64,000 nt of DNA. Source: RHLJ01 sp965222205 (GTDB taxonomy: Bacteria; Bacteroidota; Rhodothermia; Balneolales; Balneolaceae). The stretch covers positions 1,550,001 to 1,614,000 of the forward strand of contig OZ244932.1 of assembly GCA_965222205.1 (NCBI GenBank), given 5' to 3'. The notes below the pieces were generated by a model that was not told the DNA's origin, did not search any database, and saw only the letters and a program-made list of their open reading frames with translations. Shown here piece after piece: positions 24,910 to 34,966 of this stretch (positions are counted from its first letter, which is position 1; every line of letters begins with the position of its first letter). Made by a program: the position numbers and the translations under genes.

Positions 24910-27030
24910 ATGTACAGAAAACTTACTCTTCGAAACCGGATTTTTCTGATCACCTCATGCTTGATTCTTCTTGCTTATGCTTTGGTACTGTTATTCGTAC
25001 GCCCAAAATATAGAGAAGCAATCATCAACGAGCGTACTACCATTGTATCTCAGCTTCAGGAATACTCTCTTCGCCGAACCGACGAAACTATACGCAACTG
25101 GCTAAATGCTACAACTATCTTAGCCGAGAACATTAGCAACAATCCTTTGCAGGCAGAAAGTATTGTACGAAGCGCCATCAATTATACCCCCGGGCTTGTT
25201 CGCATCACTCTTTCTGAAGAAGGTTCGAACGATATAACTGATTTTACACGAACTATCTATCAGGGGCTGGATTTTCCTACATCGGTAAATGAGTGGTATG
25301 AATCGAGGTTAGATCAACGTATTAACGTCGCCTGGCTTCCCGATACTACCGATGTTATTGATATTTTTATTGCGCAAAGAGTCATTCAGATTGATATGGC
25401 TAATGGAGATCAGCTTTTAGTAACGCTGAATATGTTTTTTGATGCCAAGAGATTAACCTACGAATTGGTTGATATTCCACTCGGTGATGGCAGATACCGC
25501 GCTAATATTGTAAGTGATTTGGGTGAACATATTGTGATTGATGACTTCACCTTCCCATCCGAGCTTTTCGGGGATGCGAGTTATTCGGAGGAAACGGAAA
25601 TTTCATTTAATAACAACACCTGGTTCGTGATGTCCTCCCGCTTCGAGACTATCCCTTTCTGGCACTTAATCGCTGTTGATGATGATTTCATCCTTGAGCC
25701 GGTAAATAACCTTATTCTTTTCTCGCTGTTTGCAGGGCTCGGTATTTTGGTGTTGATGGTTTCCTTTAGTTGGTATGTGAGTCTCAGAATTAATAAACCT
25801 ATCGAACAGATCCTTGGCGATGTAGATCACATAAGCCAGTTGCAATTCGATCAACCTATACGAAACGTAGAATTACCCGAGTTTGGGGTAATGCAGGAAA
25901 CACTTGAAAATATTCGTATCACTCTTCATCGCTACCAGAAAATCAATGTAGAAAAAATTATTCTCGAAGAGTGGAAAAACCGCTATATGATGACCTATTC
26001 GGAGGATTTTATAGGTATTCTGGATAACGATGGGAAATTCCGTTTTGCCAATAATCACTTTGTCGAATTCATCGAATCCTTTGGATTAAATCCTAAAGAA
26101 GTAACATTTAAAGAGCTTTTAGATACTTCGAAACTGGAATTAAGTAAGTCCAATCAGTCCGTGCATTATCCGAACCCTTACACTATTAAAATCAATCAAG
26201 CGGAACTTGCTCATTTCATTGATGAAGAAATCACCTATTTCTACGATTATCAGCATGTAGCCTTTGAGGACGAACAAGGTAATTCGCAGGGAGCATTGGT
26301 AGTGCTGCATGACAAAACAAAAGATCGACTGCTCGACATCAAACGAACAGACATGATCAATATCATTGTACATGAGCTTAAAAATCCAATTACGGGTGTT
26401 GTGGGGCTTTCTAAGATTATGATTGATAACTCCGAGATGAGTGTAGCTGAAAATCAGGAGTTGCTCAAAGAAATTTATTTATCCGGCGAGCGCATGAATG
26501 ATCTTGTGAACCGCTTTCTGGATGTTCAACGACTTGAGCACGGAAGAATTCCTGTAGAGTTTAATCCCGTGGATCTGTTTCAGCTGATTAACGATGTAAA
26601 GAGTATTTCAAACCCTCTTCTCTCCCAAAAAAATCTCAAAATCAATATTTCCGCAAAAGGAACAAGTTTCATAGTTTCAGGGAGCAAAGATTTGTTGTTC
26701 GACGCCATCCAGAACCTGGTTAGTAACGCCATTAAATACGGTGACGCTGATCGCACTATTGAAATAGAGTTGGAAGAAAGTTCCGATCATATTGAAGTGA
26801 GTGTTACCGATTATGGATACGGAATAAGTATCGAAGACCAACAGAAAGTATTCGATAAGTTTTTCCGGGTGCGTTCTAACCTCAAATCAGCGAAAGAAAA
26901 AGGTACCGGGCTTGGTTTAGCATATGTTAAAGAGATTATGCTTCGCCACAAAGGAGACGTTCAACTTGAGTCGAACGAAGAAATTGGCAGCCGGTTTACC
27001 TTAATTTTCCCGAATAATGAAACTGAATAA
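24910..27030 (+). CDS. Membrane sensor histidine kinase with PAS domain
   Basis: A 706-residue kinase. TM1 is about 10-28, then a periplasmic sensor region (about 30-268), TM2 about 270-294, a HAMP-like linker, a PAS domain (about 350-460, with MMTYSEDFIGILDNDGKFRFANN), a HisKA domain with phosphoacceptor His488 in VHELKNPITGVVGLSK, and an HATPase domain (LVSNAIKYGD, TDYGYGIS, GTGLGLAYVKEI). No response regulator is adjacent. The FecR/fibronectin and PKD genes follow after 5 and 7 bases, so the kinase is co-transcribed with two secreted proteins it may sense or control. Confidence 0.93.
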   Translation: MYRKLTLRNRIFLITSCLILLAYALVLLFVRPKYREAIINERTTIVSQLQEYSLRRTDETIRNWLNATTILAENISNNPLQAESIVRSAINYTPGLVRITLSEEGSNDITDFTRTIYQGLDFPTSVNEWYESRLDQRINVAWLPDTTDVIDIFIAQRVIQIDMANGDQLLVTLNMFFDAKRLTYELVDIPLGDGRYRANIVSDLGEHIVIDDFTFPSELFGDASYSEETEISFNNNTWFVMSSRFETIPFWHLIAVDDDFILEPVNNLILFSLFAGLGILVLMVSFSWYVSLRINKPIEQILGDVDHISQLQFDQPIRNVELPEFGVMQETLENIRITLHRYQKINVEKIILEEWKNRYMMTYSEDFIGILDNDGKFRFANNHFVEFIESFGLNPKEVTFKELLDTSKLELSKSNQSVHYPNPYTIKINQAELAHFIDEEITYFYDYQHVAFEDEQGNSQGALVVLHDKTKDRLLDIKRTDMINIIVHELKNPITGVVGLSKIMIDNSEMSVAENQELLKEIYLSGERMNDLVNRFLDVQRLEHGRIPVEFNPVDLFQLINDVKSISNPLLSQKNLKINISAKGTSFIVSGSKDLLFDAIQNLVSNAIKYGDADRTIEIELEESSDHIEVSVTDYGYGISIEDQQKVFDKFFRVRSNLKSAKEKGTGLGLAYVKEIMLRHKGDVQLESNEEIGSRFTLIFPNNETE

Positions 27031-27035
27031 TCAGG

Positions 27036-28805
27036 ATGATTAGAACCGTTTACTGTGGTGTTTTTACTTTACTGATTGCTTCTTCTGTGTATGCTCAGAA
27101 TAATTCTGTGACTTTTCCTTCCTCAGAATTACAGCAAATTGCGCTGCGTTACTCCGGTAATACCTTAAACTGGCCGGTAATAGTTAACCTCGCCGACCAC
27201 GATATTCCAAGTAATACCTTTACCCTTACTTCCGGCGATATTCTTCAACTTCAGAACCTATCAGATGTTTCTGCTCAGGTTTTTGAAAGTGAAAATAAGG
27301 TCGAGGAATTAATTTCTTCCGGAGCTACCATCTTCGCCAAAGAACAGCTCAATGTGGTGAACACGCTTCATAAAGAATATATTGATGCCATCCATGCCGG
27401 TGAACTTGAATTGGCACTTGAAAAAGGAATCGCCATCCCTGATGCTGTTTTAGATTTAGAAAGTACTTTAAACAATAACCGCTTAGTTCAGGTTCAGGCT
27501 CAACTTGCCAAAAAAGAAGGAACTGTGGACAAGCGACTTGGTCTGTTGGGAAGTTGGAATAATGCTCTGGTCGGGGATCTTTTCAAGGAATCAGACGGGC
27601 TTCGTACACTTGCGGAAAGTTATGCCAGCCTTGCGTTTACCGATGGAAGCTCAGTTCTGGTTGATCCTAATACCGTGGCAGTTATAAGAAAATCCCGTAT
27701 CGATAAATTAGATGAAAGCGCCGATACAGAAATCAGTTTAGTACAAGGTGGTTTGCTTGCCAAACTTTCAGCGGCGGGAAAAGAGCGAAGCAGATATATC
27801 CTAAATGCCGGAGCTTCTACTTCTGAACTCAAAACACAGAATTTCTATGCTGAGTCTGACGGTAATGAAACCGTGAAATTAACGAATTATGATGGTATTG
27901 CAGATATTAGCGCGAACGATGTCACCATTACTATAAGAAAGAATGAAGGAACCATTGTAAGAGAAGGTCAGCCACCTGCCGATCCCATACAGTTGTTACC
28001 CGCCCCGGGATTGGCTTGGGCCACAAAAGATACTATTGTGTATCGGGATAATATTGCATTCGCCTTTAATTCTGTATCGGATGCTGCGTCCTACCGGGTT
28101 CAATATAGCACAAGTCCTTCTTTTGATACAGATATTAGTGAATTGAGCCTGAGTACAACATCCGCTAATATTCCTGATTTGAAGCTGGGAAGAACTTATG
28201 TGCGGGTTCAGGCCGTAGACAACCTTGGTTTGAGAGGCCCTTATACTGAACCCACTCGCATAATAAGGAATGTAGACAACCAACCCCCGGCAGTATTTAT
28301 CGATGATTATGGAAATAACATCATTTTTACACTGGAGAATTCTTATATGCTCAGCGGAGTTACCGAGCCTGATGCAAGACTTGAGATTGATAATCGTCGC
28401 ATTCCTGTTCAGTTATCAGGGCAATTCATTTACCAGGTTCAAAACCTGCAATCCGATCAAACCCTGATTGCTAAAGCAACAGATGGTTCCGGCAATACCA
28501 ATGAACAACCAATCCGGATTGTAAAACTTACCGAAACTGATCTATTCTCATTCTCGCTGAGCGGTGCTTCCGGAGGAAATATAATACGTGTAAATCGCCC
28601 AACGGTGACCCTCTCCGCTACTGCATATCCCGGACTTGAAGTGATTATTAATAATGAAGGTAACACCCGAATAATCCAGACTGATTCTCAAGGAAGATGG
28701 GGAATAACAATGAATATGCAAGAAGGCGAACTTTCTGTTACATTTAGGGATGTTCGCTCCGGCGTGGATTACTTAACAAAATCATTTACAGTACAAGCTA
28801 ATTAG
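27036..28805 (+). CDS. Secreted FecR-domain protein with fibronectin/Ig-like C-terminal domains
   Basis: A 589-residue exported protein with a signal peptide (cleavage near Ala20, VYAQ). Residues about 40-95 look like a LysM-type or other small module; a long helical segment follows; about 195-310 resembles a FecR domain (SYASLAFTDGSSVLVDPNTVAVI). A fibronectin type III-like domain covers about 340-410 (ASYRVQYSTSPSFD and TYVRVQAVDNLG), then two Ig-like modules to the end. No membrane anchor or sorting domain is seen at the C terminus. It lies between the histidine kinase and the PKD giant, spaced by 5 and 7 bases, so the three are one operon. Function unknown. Confidence 0.82.
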   Translation: MIRTVYCGVFTLLIASSVYAQNNSVTFPSSELQQIALRYSGNTLNWPVIVNLADHDIPSNTFTLTSGDILQLQNLSDVSAQVFESENKVEELISSGATIFAKEQLNVVNTLHKEYIDAIHAGELELALEKGIAIPDAVLDLESTLNNNRLVQVQAQLAKKEGTVDKRLGLLGSWNNALVGDLFKESDGLRTLAESYASLAFTDGSSVLVDPNTVAVIRKSRIDKLDESADTEISLVQGGLLAKLSAAGKERSRYILNAGASTSELKTQNFYAESDGNETVKLTNYDGIADISANDVTITIRKNEGTIVREGQPPADPIQLLPAPGLAWATKDTIVYRDNIAFAFNSVSDAASYRVQYSTSPSFDTDISELSLSTTSANIPDLKLGRTYVRVQAVDNLGLRGPYTEPTRIIRNVDNQPPAVFIDDYGNNIIFTLENSYMLSGVTEPDARLEIDNRRIPVQLSGQFIYQVQNLQSDQTLIAKATDGSGNTNEQPIRIVKLTETDLFSFSLSGASGGNIIRVNRPTVTLSATAYPGLEVIINNEGNTRIIQTDSQGRWGITMNMQEGELSVTFRDVRSGVDYLTKSFTVQAN

Positions 28806-28812
28806 AGGATAC

Positions 28813-31800
28813 ATGTACAAACGAATTACACTCGTTGCCGTAGTTCTTTTATTAAGTATTTCAGGGTACAGTCAGGAAATCTATCTCTCTATTTCCGGGC
28901 GCACCTCCTCTATTGTTAGTGGTGATAATCGCCATCAATATGATATTTGGGTAAAGCCCGAAGCTGGCGCACAAACGGGAACCCTTCAGATTTTTGATGC
29001 CGGACTTGGAGGGGCAGTAGATTTAATCACTCAGGAAGATCCCAATACAATTACCACTTTTGATTTATTTCAGTTTGATGATGTGTTTGAACTGAACGGA
29101 AACTCGGTCTCACAAAAAACTGGATCAGCTGCTCCAGCTAATCAACTTGTTGCTAAAGCTGAAGAACGATTCCGAAACAGATGGGTTCGCCTGGCTGATC
29201 TTCCAGCCGCTGGAAATGGCTATATAGTTCGTGTATACACTGATGAAGGCGACGATGTAAACAGTTTCAACCTTCGTGTTGTTGGGGCAAACGGACAGGT
29301 TTTGAACGGATCATCGTGGAAAGTGATTGCCGTTGATCTGTCTATTGGGGTCTACAGATCTACTGAGAACACTAAATTTCAATTAAAGCCATATATAGCC
29401 AACGCTACTTCAGGTACCCCGGATTTAGTAATTAACGGAGAAGAAGATTCGCAAGTAAACAAAATTGATGCATTCGGAGATATCTATCCTGTTTCCGGAT
29501 CACAGATTTCTGATTCCCGATTTGGCATAGCTAATAACTGGGGACTTCAACTTAGCGGTTCTCAAAGCAGGATTAATACACTTACTGTATATGGCGTAAA
29601 CCAACCAGTTCTATGGGAATTTGAACCCGTGGCCCTCACCGAATTTGAAAAACCATCACTTACCATTACAGAAACTGAAGCATCCCGCTGTACAGATAAA
29701 CGATTTGAACTAACCGGATCTTTTTTCACTCAGATGGATTTGGCGAATGCTAAATGGGTACAGAATGATGCCAGCATTGGCTCAGGATCCTCACCCACCA
29801 TCGCATTCGAAGATCGTGGACAAATCCCAGTTGATGTACTCATCCCGAATGATCGGTCTTATTTCCCGGAATATTGGGCATACAATAAAATCGTTTTTGT
29901 AAATACCCCTCCTATTGCCAGGTTGGTTGCTCCAAAAGAGATTATCTCACCGTCTGAGGTAGTCACACTATCTGCTGCCGAATCTTATGATCTTGAGGGG
30001 CAGCAAGTTACCATTACCTGGTTTGTGAACGGAACCCGAAGAGCTACCGGTCCAGCTTTCAGTTTCTCCAATACAATTTCTGGTCTTTATACTATTTCAA
30101 TTCAGGTTACAGATGGTGGTACATCCCAAAGATGCAGTATTGCTCAGGAACAAATTCAGGTTCGGGTAAATACTCAACCCTACGCCGAAGTAGATGTAGT
30201 GCCGGTTTCAGGTACCGATGAACCAATCGTGCTTAAGGTTAATAATCAAACCGATTCTGATAACGATGCTTTGAGTTATACATGGGCGGGTATTGGAGTA
30301 CCACAAGGAGCAACATCGGATAGTATAGTCGTTCAACATCAGCAACCAGGGGTATATCCGGTTCGCTTAACGGTGAATGACGGCTCTGGAGCTCAGAATG
30401 CAATTTATTCGGTAAATCGGGTATATGAAGTAAATGCAGCTCCGATTCCGGTATTTTCAGTTCCTGCAAATGTTGCTCCGGGGGATGTATTCCCTCTTAA
30501 TGCCATCGAGTCTTCCGATCCTAACCAGGATGAACTCGAATATATCTGGAGGGTAGACAATGAAGAAGTAGCCCGTGGCGATATATCTACACTTTCGTTA
30601 AGCGAACCCGGTGATTACGAAATTGAACTTATTGTAAATGATAGTCGTGGAGTAAGTAACTCTATACAATCGCTTACTAATCTCATTCATGTTAACGCAC
30701 CGCCGGAACCAGTGATTACAGCCGTACCCGTTACCTCTAACGCGAATGTAAATTTCGAGGCAACACGAAGCGCAGATTCCGAATCAGAATTGCAAACTTT
30801 CAATTGGGATTTTGGGGATGGAAACCGAGCCTCCGGACCAAGAGTCAGCCATACCTATCAGCAAACAGGAAGTTATACCGTTAAACTTACCGTAGATGAT
30901 GGCGCAAATTTGAGAAATAGTGTTCAAACCTCCGAGCACGTAATTGTAGTAAATAGTTATCCCGTTTCTGACTTTACTGCACCCGCAGTAGTTGCCCCGG
31001 GAGTACCTTTTACAGTAGATGGTAGTTTAAGTAATGATGCCGATGGTGCAATCACTAATTACAGTTGGTCAGCCAATGGTTCCCCTGCCGGTTCTGGGCA
31101 AACAAACTCCATTACGTTAAATAATCCGGGACTCCACACCATTTCACTTTCGGTAAATGATGATTCCGGCTTTGATCAGGCTCTTGGATTTAAATCACAA
31201 CAAATCAGGGTGAATGAAGCCCCTGTTCCTGTCTGGAGAACTGATCCGGTTGAACTTATCCCAAATACTGAAATCAAGTTTTTGGCAGACAGATCATTTG
31301 ATAACGATGGATCTATCGATTCTTACCTTTGGACATTTGAAGACGGTACAGAGTTAAAGGGAATGCAAATCCAACGTATTTTTAATGAAGGAGGCCCAAA
31401 ACGATTTACACTCTCAGTAACCGATAACGACCGCATCGAAAATTCTACGGTAGAAATCGAAGGAGTTGTAAACGTAAACCATCAGCCTTACATCATTACC
31501 GAGCCTGTTGTTCGATCTAATGCCACCACTGTTCGGCTTGATGCATCCAAAAGTTATGATTTAGATAATGACGCACTTTCATTTGAATGGACCCTCCCCG
31601 ATGGAACCAAAAGAAGGGAATCTACTTTTAGTTGGACTGCTCCGGAACCCGGCATTCATTTTATTGGCCTAACTGTGAAAGACGGGCTTGGATTGGGGAA
31701 CAGCCTTAATACCGAATCTGTAAGAGTAATGATCAACCGACCTGTACAAGCCGTTGTTGATTCTGTTATCACCTCGTGTACCGGTCAAACTGTTTTGTTT

Positions 31801-33528
31801 AACAGTTCCCGAAGTTTCGATCCCGATGGAGACGCATTCCGTGCAAACTGGGAATTCGGAAACGGCCAGTCCTCCGACGAAGCTAACCCCTCTCACGTGT
31901 ATGAAACGCCTGGGATTTATGAAGCCAAACTTACTCTAAATGACGGGTTCTCAGGTCAGCCCTCCATAGCAAAGATTCCAGTTATTATTGAAGGCTCTCC
32001 AGTAGCTAAAATGAACCTTACTGAAACTACAATTTGTGTAAATACCGCTCTCGATTTTGACGGATCTCAAAGTACCGATCCTTCCGGCTCGCTCCCTGCT
32101 ATGAGCTGGGATCTTGGAGATGGAAATTCTGCTACGGGAGCAAAATACCGACATATTTTTACGGAACCCGGCGAATATACCGTAACCCTGACTGTTGAGG
32201 GATCAGGATCGGGACAGTGTAGCAACATTAGTCAGGCAACAGCGAAAGTAACTGTTGTAGAAGGACCAGTAGCCGAATTTGAACTACCTGAATGGATTGC
32301 TCCCGGCGAGCCGATTATACTTGATGGCTCTTCCTCCTCTGCTGATGGTGGCTTCAAATCAGCTAAATGGATTATTGATACTGAAAACGGTTCAGAAGAA
32401 TTAGATGGTATTACTACCACTCATTCCTTCACCGAACCGGGAGAATATTTCGTAACGCTTAACCTCGAAACCAATACCGATACCGATTGTAATACGGTTA
32501 GCCTTACAAAGAGTATCAAAGTAAATGCAAGCCCGGCCATTGTCTGGAACCTGCCTGAAAATGTTTCAGCCGGAGAAGATTTGAAACTGGATGCTTTTTC
32601 AAGTACTGATCCCGATGGGTTTATCAAGCAGTATAAATGGTACATAGATGATGGCTTTGTTAGCAATAATGCAAGTCAGCTGGTAAAGGCCGTAACTCCC
32701 GGAAGACATAAAGTAACCCTTGAAATCAGAGATAATTCTACCGCTTCCAACAGGCTGGTTACTATGGATAAATATTTCTTTGCAAATAGTGCTCCACGGC
32801 CAACCATCCAGGGACCGGAAATTGTATATCAGAATCAGGAAGTAACACTACGTTCAGGATTATCCCAGGATCGGGATGGCGATTTGTTAAGTACAACCTG
32901 GAAATTGGATGGAGAAGTTATCCCCTTCCCCCAGTTTACAATTTCTGAAGCAAGAACTTATCGTATCACCTTAATTCAGAATGATGGCCGTGGACTCCCT
33001 AATTCTGTTGATTCCACGATTCTGGCAATTAATCCGGTAAAGGTGCCTGAAGTAAACCCGGTATATCCACGCAGAATTGCTCTTGGGGGGGTAATTTCTA
33101 TCCCGAATATGAATATCACTGATAACTGGACCTTTGCTAATCAGAATTTCTACGAAACTACCTGGCGTGCTTCCTCTGCTGGTGAAACTACTTTTGATCT
33201 GGCATGGACCCCATTAGGGATGGAATTGAGTCGTAAGTCATTCCCGATTACCGTTGTACAACCTTTAAAATTCACTGAACAGGCTACTCCTCTTATAATA
33301 GAGTGGAATCCTGTAAATCCTACTGCGGTATTGAAAGCACCAGCGGTGAACCGCCCTTCATCTGATGTACAATTTGTTTGGAAACAAGCAGGTCAGGAAA
33401 TTGGCAGAGGATCGCAAATAAGTCCGCGCTTAATCCGTGGGCAAAACAGGTTTACGATTGAAGTTACCGACTTGAAAGTTGCTCAGTCTAAACCTGTAAG
33501 CATCGACCTTATCGTAACCACTCAGTAA
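28813..33528 (+). CDS. Giant secreted PKD-repeat protein (1571 residues)
   Basis: Signal peptide to about residue 20 (ISGYSQ), a unique N-terminal region (to about 370) rich in beta strands, then about twelve PKD-like domains of 80-95 residues from about 371 to 1410. Each has the pattern P-V-A...F-D-G-S-S-D-D-G...W-x-F-G-D-G...G-x-Y-x-V-x-L-x-V-D-D-G; clear copies contain WDFGDG, WEFGNG and WDLGDG. About 160 divergent residues close the protein. There is no visible C-terminal T9SS, Cys-anchor or TM segment. PKD domains mediate protein or glycan contacts, suggesting a surface or periplasmic scaffold. A GAGG Shine-Dalgarno sequence precedes the start. Confidence 0.9.
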   Translation: MYKRITLVAVVLLLSISGYSQEIYLSISGRTSSIVSGDNRHQYDIWVKPEAGAQTGTLQIFDAGLGGAVDLITQEDPNTITTFDLFQFDDVFELNGNSVSQKTGSAAPANQLVAKAEERFRNRWVRLADLPAAGNGYIVRVYTDEGDDVNSFNLRVVGANGQVLNGSSWKVIAVDLSIGVYRSTENTKFQLKPYIANATSGTPDLVINGEEDSQVNKIDAFGDIYPVSGSQISDSRFGIANNWGLQLSGSQSRINTLTVYGVNQPVLWEFEPVALTEFEKPSLTITETEASRCTDKRFELTGSFFTQMDLANAKWVQNDASIGSGSSPTIAFEDRGQIPVDVLIPNDRSYFPEYWAYNKIVFVNTPPIARLVAPKEIISPSEVVTLSAAESYDLEGQQVTITWFVNGTRRATGPAFSFSNTISGLYTISIQVTDGGTSQRCSIAQEQIQVRVNTQPYAEVDVVPVSGTDEPIVLKVNNQTDSDNDALSYTWAGIGVPQGATSDSIVVQHQQPGVYPVRLTVNDGSGAQNAIYSVNRVYEVNAAPIPVFSVPANVAPGDVFPLNAIESSDPNQDELEYIWRVDNEEVARGDISTLSLSEPGDYEIELIVNDSRGVSNSIQSLTNLIHVNAPPEPVITAVPVTSNANVNFEATRSADSESELQTFNWDFGDGNRASGPRVSHTYQQTGSYTVKLTVDDGANLRNSVQTSEHVIVVNSYPVSDFTAPAVVAPGVPFTVDGSLSNDADGAITNYSWSANGSPAGSGQTNSITLNNPGLHTISLSVNDDSGFDQALGFKSQQIRVNEAPVPVWRTDPVELIPNTEIKFLADRSFDNDGSIDSYLWTFEDGTELKGMQIQRIFNEGGPKRFTLSVTDNDRIENSTVEIEGVVNVNHQPYIITEPVVRSNATTVRLDASKSYDLDNDALSFEWTLPDGTKRRESTFSWTAPEPGIHFIGLTVKDGLGLGNSLNTESVRVMINRPVQAVVDSVITSCTGQTVLFNSSRSFDPDGDAFRANWEFGNGQSSDEANPSHVYETPGIYEAKLTLNDGFSGQPSIAKIPVIIEGSPVAKMNLTETTICVNTALDFDGSQSTDPSGSLPAMSWDLGDGNSATGAKYRHIFTEPGEYTVTLTVEGSGSGQCSNISQATAKVTVVEGPVAEFELPEWIAPGEPIILDGSSSSADGGFKSAKWIIDTENGSEELDGITTTHSFTEPGEYFVTLNLETNTDTDCNTVSLTKSIKVNASPAIVWNLPENVSAGEDLKLDAFSSTDPDGFIKQYKWYIDDGFVSNNASQLVKAVTPGRHKVTLEIRDNSTASNRLVTMDKYFFANSAPRPTIQGPEIVYQNQEVTLRSGLSQDRDGDLLSTTWKLDGEVIPFPQFTISEARTYRITLIQNDGRGLPNSVDSTILAINPVKVPEVNPVYPRRIALGGVISIPNMNITDNWTFANQNFYETTWRASSAGETTFDLAWTPLGMELSRKSFPITVVQPLKFTEQATPLIIEWNPVNPTAVLKAPAVNRPSSDVQFVWKQAGQEIGRGSQISPRLIRGQNRFTIEVTDLKVAQSKPVSIDLIVTTQ

Positions 33529-33613
33529 TAATCTCTCAAGGATAGACTCCTTTCATTTCGTGTAAAAAGGTGGTAGTTTTTCCAAGTCATCTAATCACTC
33601 AAATCGATTTCAT

Positions 33614-34966
33614 TTGAAGATCGTTATTATCGGTGCTGGCGAAATAGGATATGATCTGGCAAGCGTCTTATCCAAAGAAAAACATGATGTTACTGTCATA
33701 GATCGCCAAAAAGAATGCCTCTCCCGTGTTACAGAATCTCTTGATGTTCTTTCCGTAGAAGGAAATGCCACTTCAGGTAAAGACCTGGTTAAAGCAGGAG
33801 TAAAAGAAGCCGATATTGTTATTGCGGTTACAAGCATTGACGAAGTGAATATGATTACCGCGATGATGAGCAAGCGTCTCGGAGCCAAAATGGTAATCGC
33901 GAGAGTCCGGAGTGATGAGTTTTCAGAATCAAATGCGCCGTTAACACCTAACGACCTTGGCATTGATGTAATGATCCACCCGGAACTTAGCGCCGCTCAG
34001 GAGATTGCCCAGCTCCTGCGCAGGTCTGCTGCAAGTGATGTCATAAACCTTGCTGAAGATCAAATGCAATTGATTGGAATTCGCCTTGAACGAAACTCTC
34101 CCCTCATTGGAAAATCATTAATCGAATATGCTAAAGAATATTCGGAAATCACTTTTCGGGTAGTAGCAATCGGGCGTCGTGGACTTACACTCATTCCAAA
34201 AGGTCCCGTTAAGTTTCAGGCTTTTGATCAAATCTTTATTCTTGCCAAAACAGAAGACATACCAAAAATTGTAGAAACAACCGGCAAGAAAGAAACAGAA
34301 CTCAACCGGATTATGATTGCCGGAGGTTCGGGTATGGGGGGAATGATTGCTCGCCTTCTTTGTAACGATACCAGTAAAACATGGAATGTAAAACTCATAG
34401 AGCCTGATTACGATCGGGCAGAAGAACTTGCAATAGAGCTTAAGAATGGTATGGTACTTCATGGTAACCCAACCGACCCCGATCTGCTTGCTACTGAAGG
34501 TATTACTGATGTGGATGCCTTTATTGCTGTTACAGACGATGAGGAATCCAATATTATTTCCTGCCTGATGGCAAAACATCTGGATGTGAAGAAAACAGTA
34601 GCATTAGTTTCTAAACCAGATTTCATCCCTCTTAGCCAAACCATTGGCCTTGATGCAGTGATCAACAAAAAAGTAGCTGCATCCAATGAAATCCACCGTT
34701 ACGTACGCCAGGGCAGAGTTCTATCAGTAACAGAACTAAGGGGTATTAACGCGGAAGTGATTGAGCTTCAGCCATCTAAAAAATCAAAAGTAGCAGGCAA
34801 ACAAATACAGAAATTAAAACTACCTGATGGTTGTGTTATTGGTGGTGTTTTATGTAATGGTTCTGTTGAAGTTGCTACAGGAATTACAGTGATTCAGGCT
34901 AACGATCGGGTTATGGTTTTTTGTCTTCCAGAGGCTGTTGAAAAAGTAACCAATATCTTTCGATAA
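33614..34966 (+). CDS. trkA: Trk potassium uptake system NAD-binding subunit TrkA
   Basis: A 450-residue peripheral subunit of the Trk K+ channel. Two RCK units are visible: a Rossmann domain with IIGAGEIGYDLASVL at the N terminus, a TrkA-C domain near 140-225, a second Rossmann domain (MIAGGSGMGGMIARLL, about 231-246) and a second TrkA-C domain at the end. The start is a TTG at 33614, which gives the family-typical MKIVIIGAG; no ATG is available before the fold begins. The stop overlaps the trkH ATG by one base (TAATG). Confidence 0.95.
   Translation: MKIVIIGAGEIGYDLASVLSKEKHDVTVIDRQKECLSRVTESLDVLSVEGNATSGKDLVKAGVKEADIVIAVTSIDEVNMITAMMSKRLGAKMVIARVRSDEFSESNAPLTPNDLGIDVMIHPELSAAQEIAQLLRRSAASDVINLAEDQMQLIGIRLERNSPLIGKSLIEYAKEYSEITFRVVAIGRRGLTLIPKGPVKFQAFDQIFILAKTEDIPKIVETTGKKETELNRIMIAGGSGMGGMIARLLCNDTSKTWNVKLIEPDYDRAEELAIELKNGMVLHGNPTDPDLLATEGITDVDAFIAVTDDEESNIISCLMAKHLDVKKTVALVSKPDFIPLSQTIGLDAVINKKVAASNEIHRYVRQGRVLSVTELRGINAEVIELQPSKKSKVAGKQIQKLKLPDGCVIGGVLCNGSVEVATGITVIQANDRVMVFCLPEAVEKVTNIFR

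Noticed and set aside
30239..30469. Reading frames on the opposite strand of the PKD gene
   Set aside because: They have no start signal, family match or codon pattern and overlap a well supported gene.
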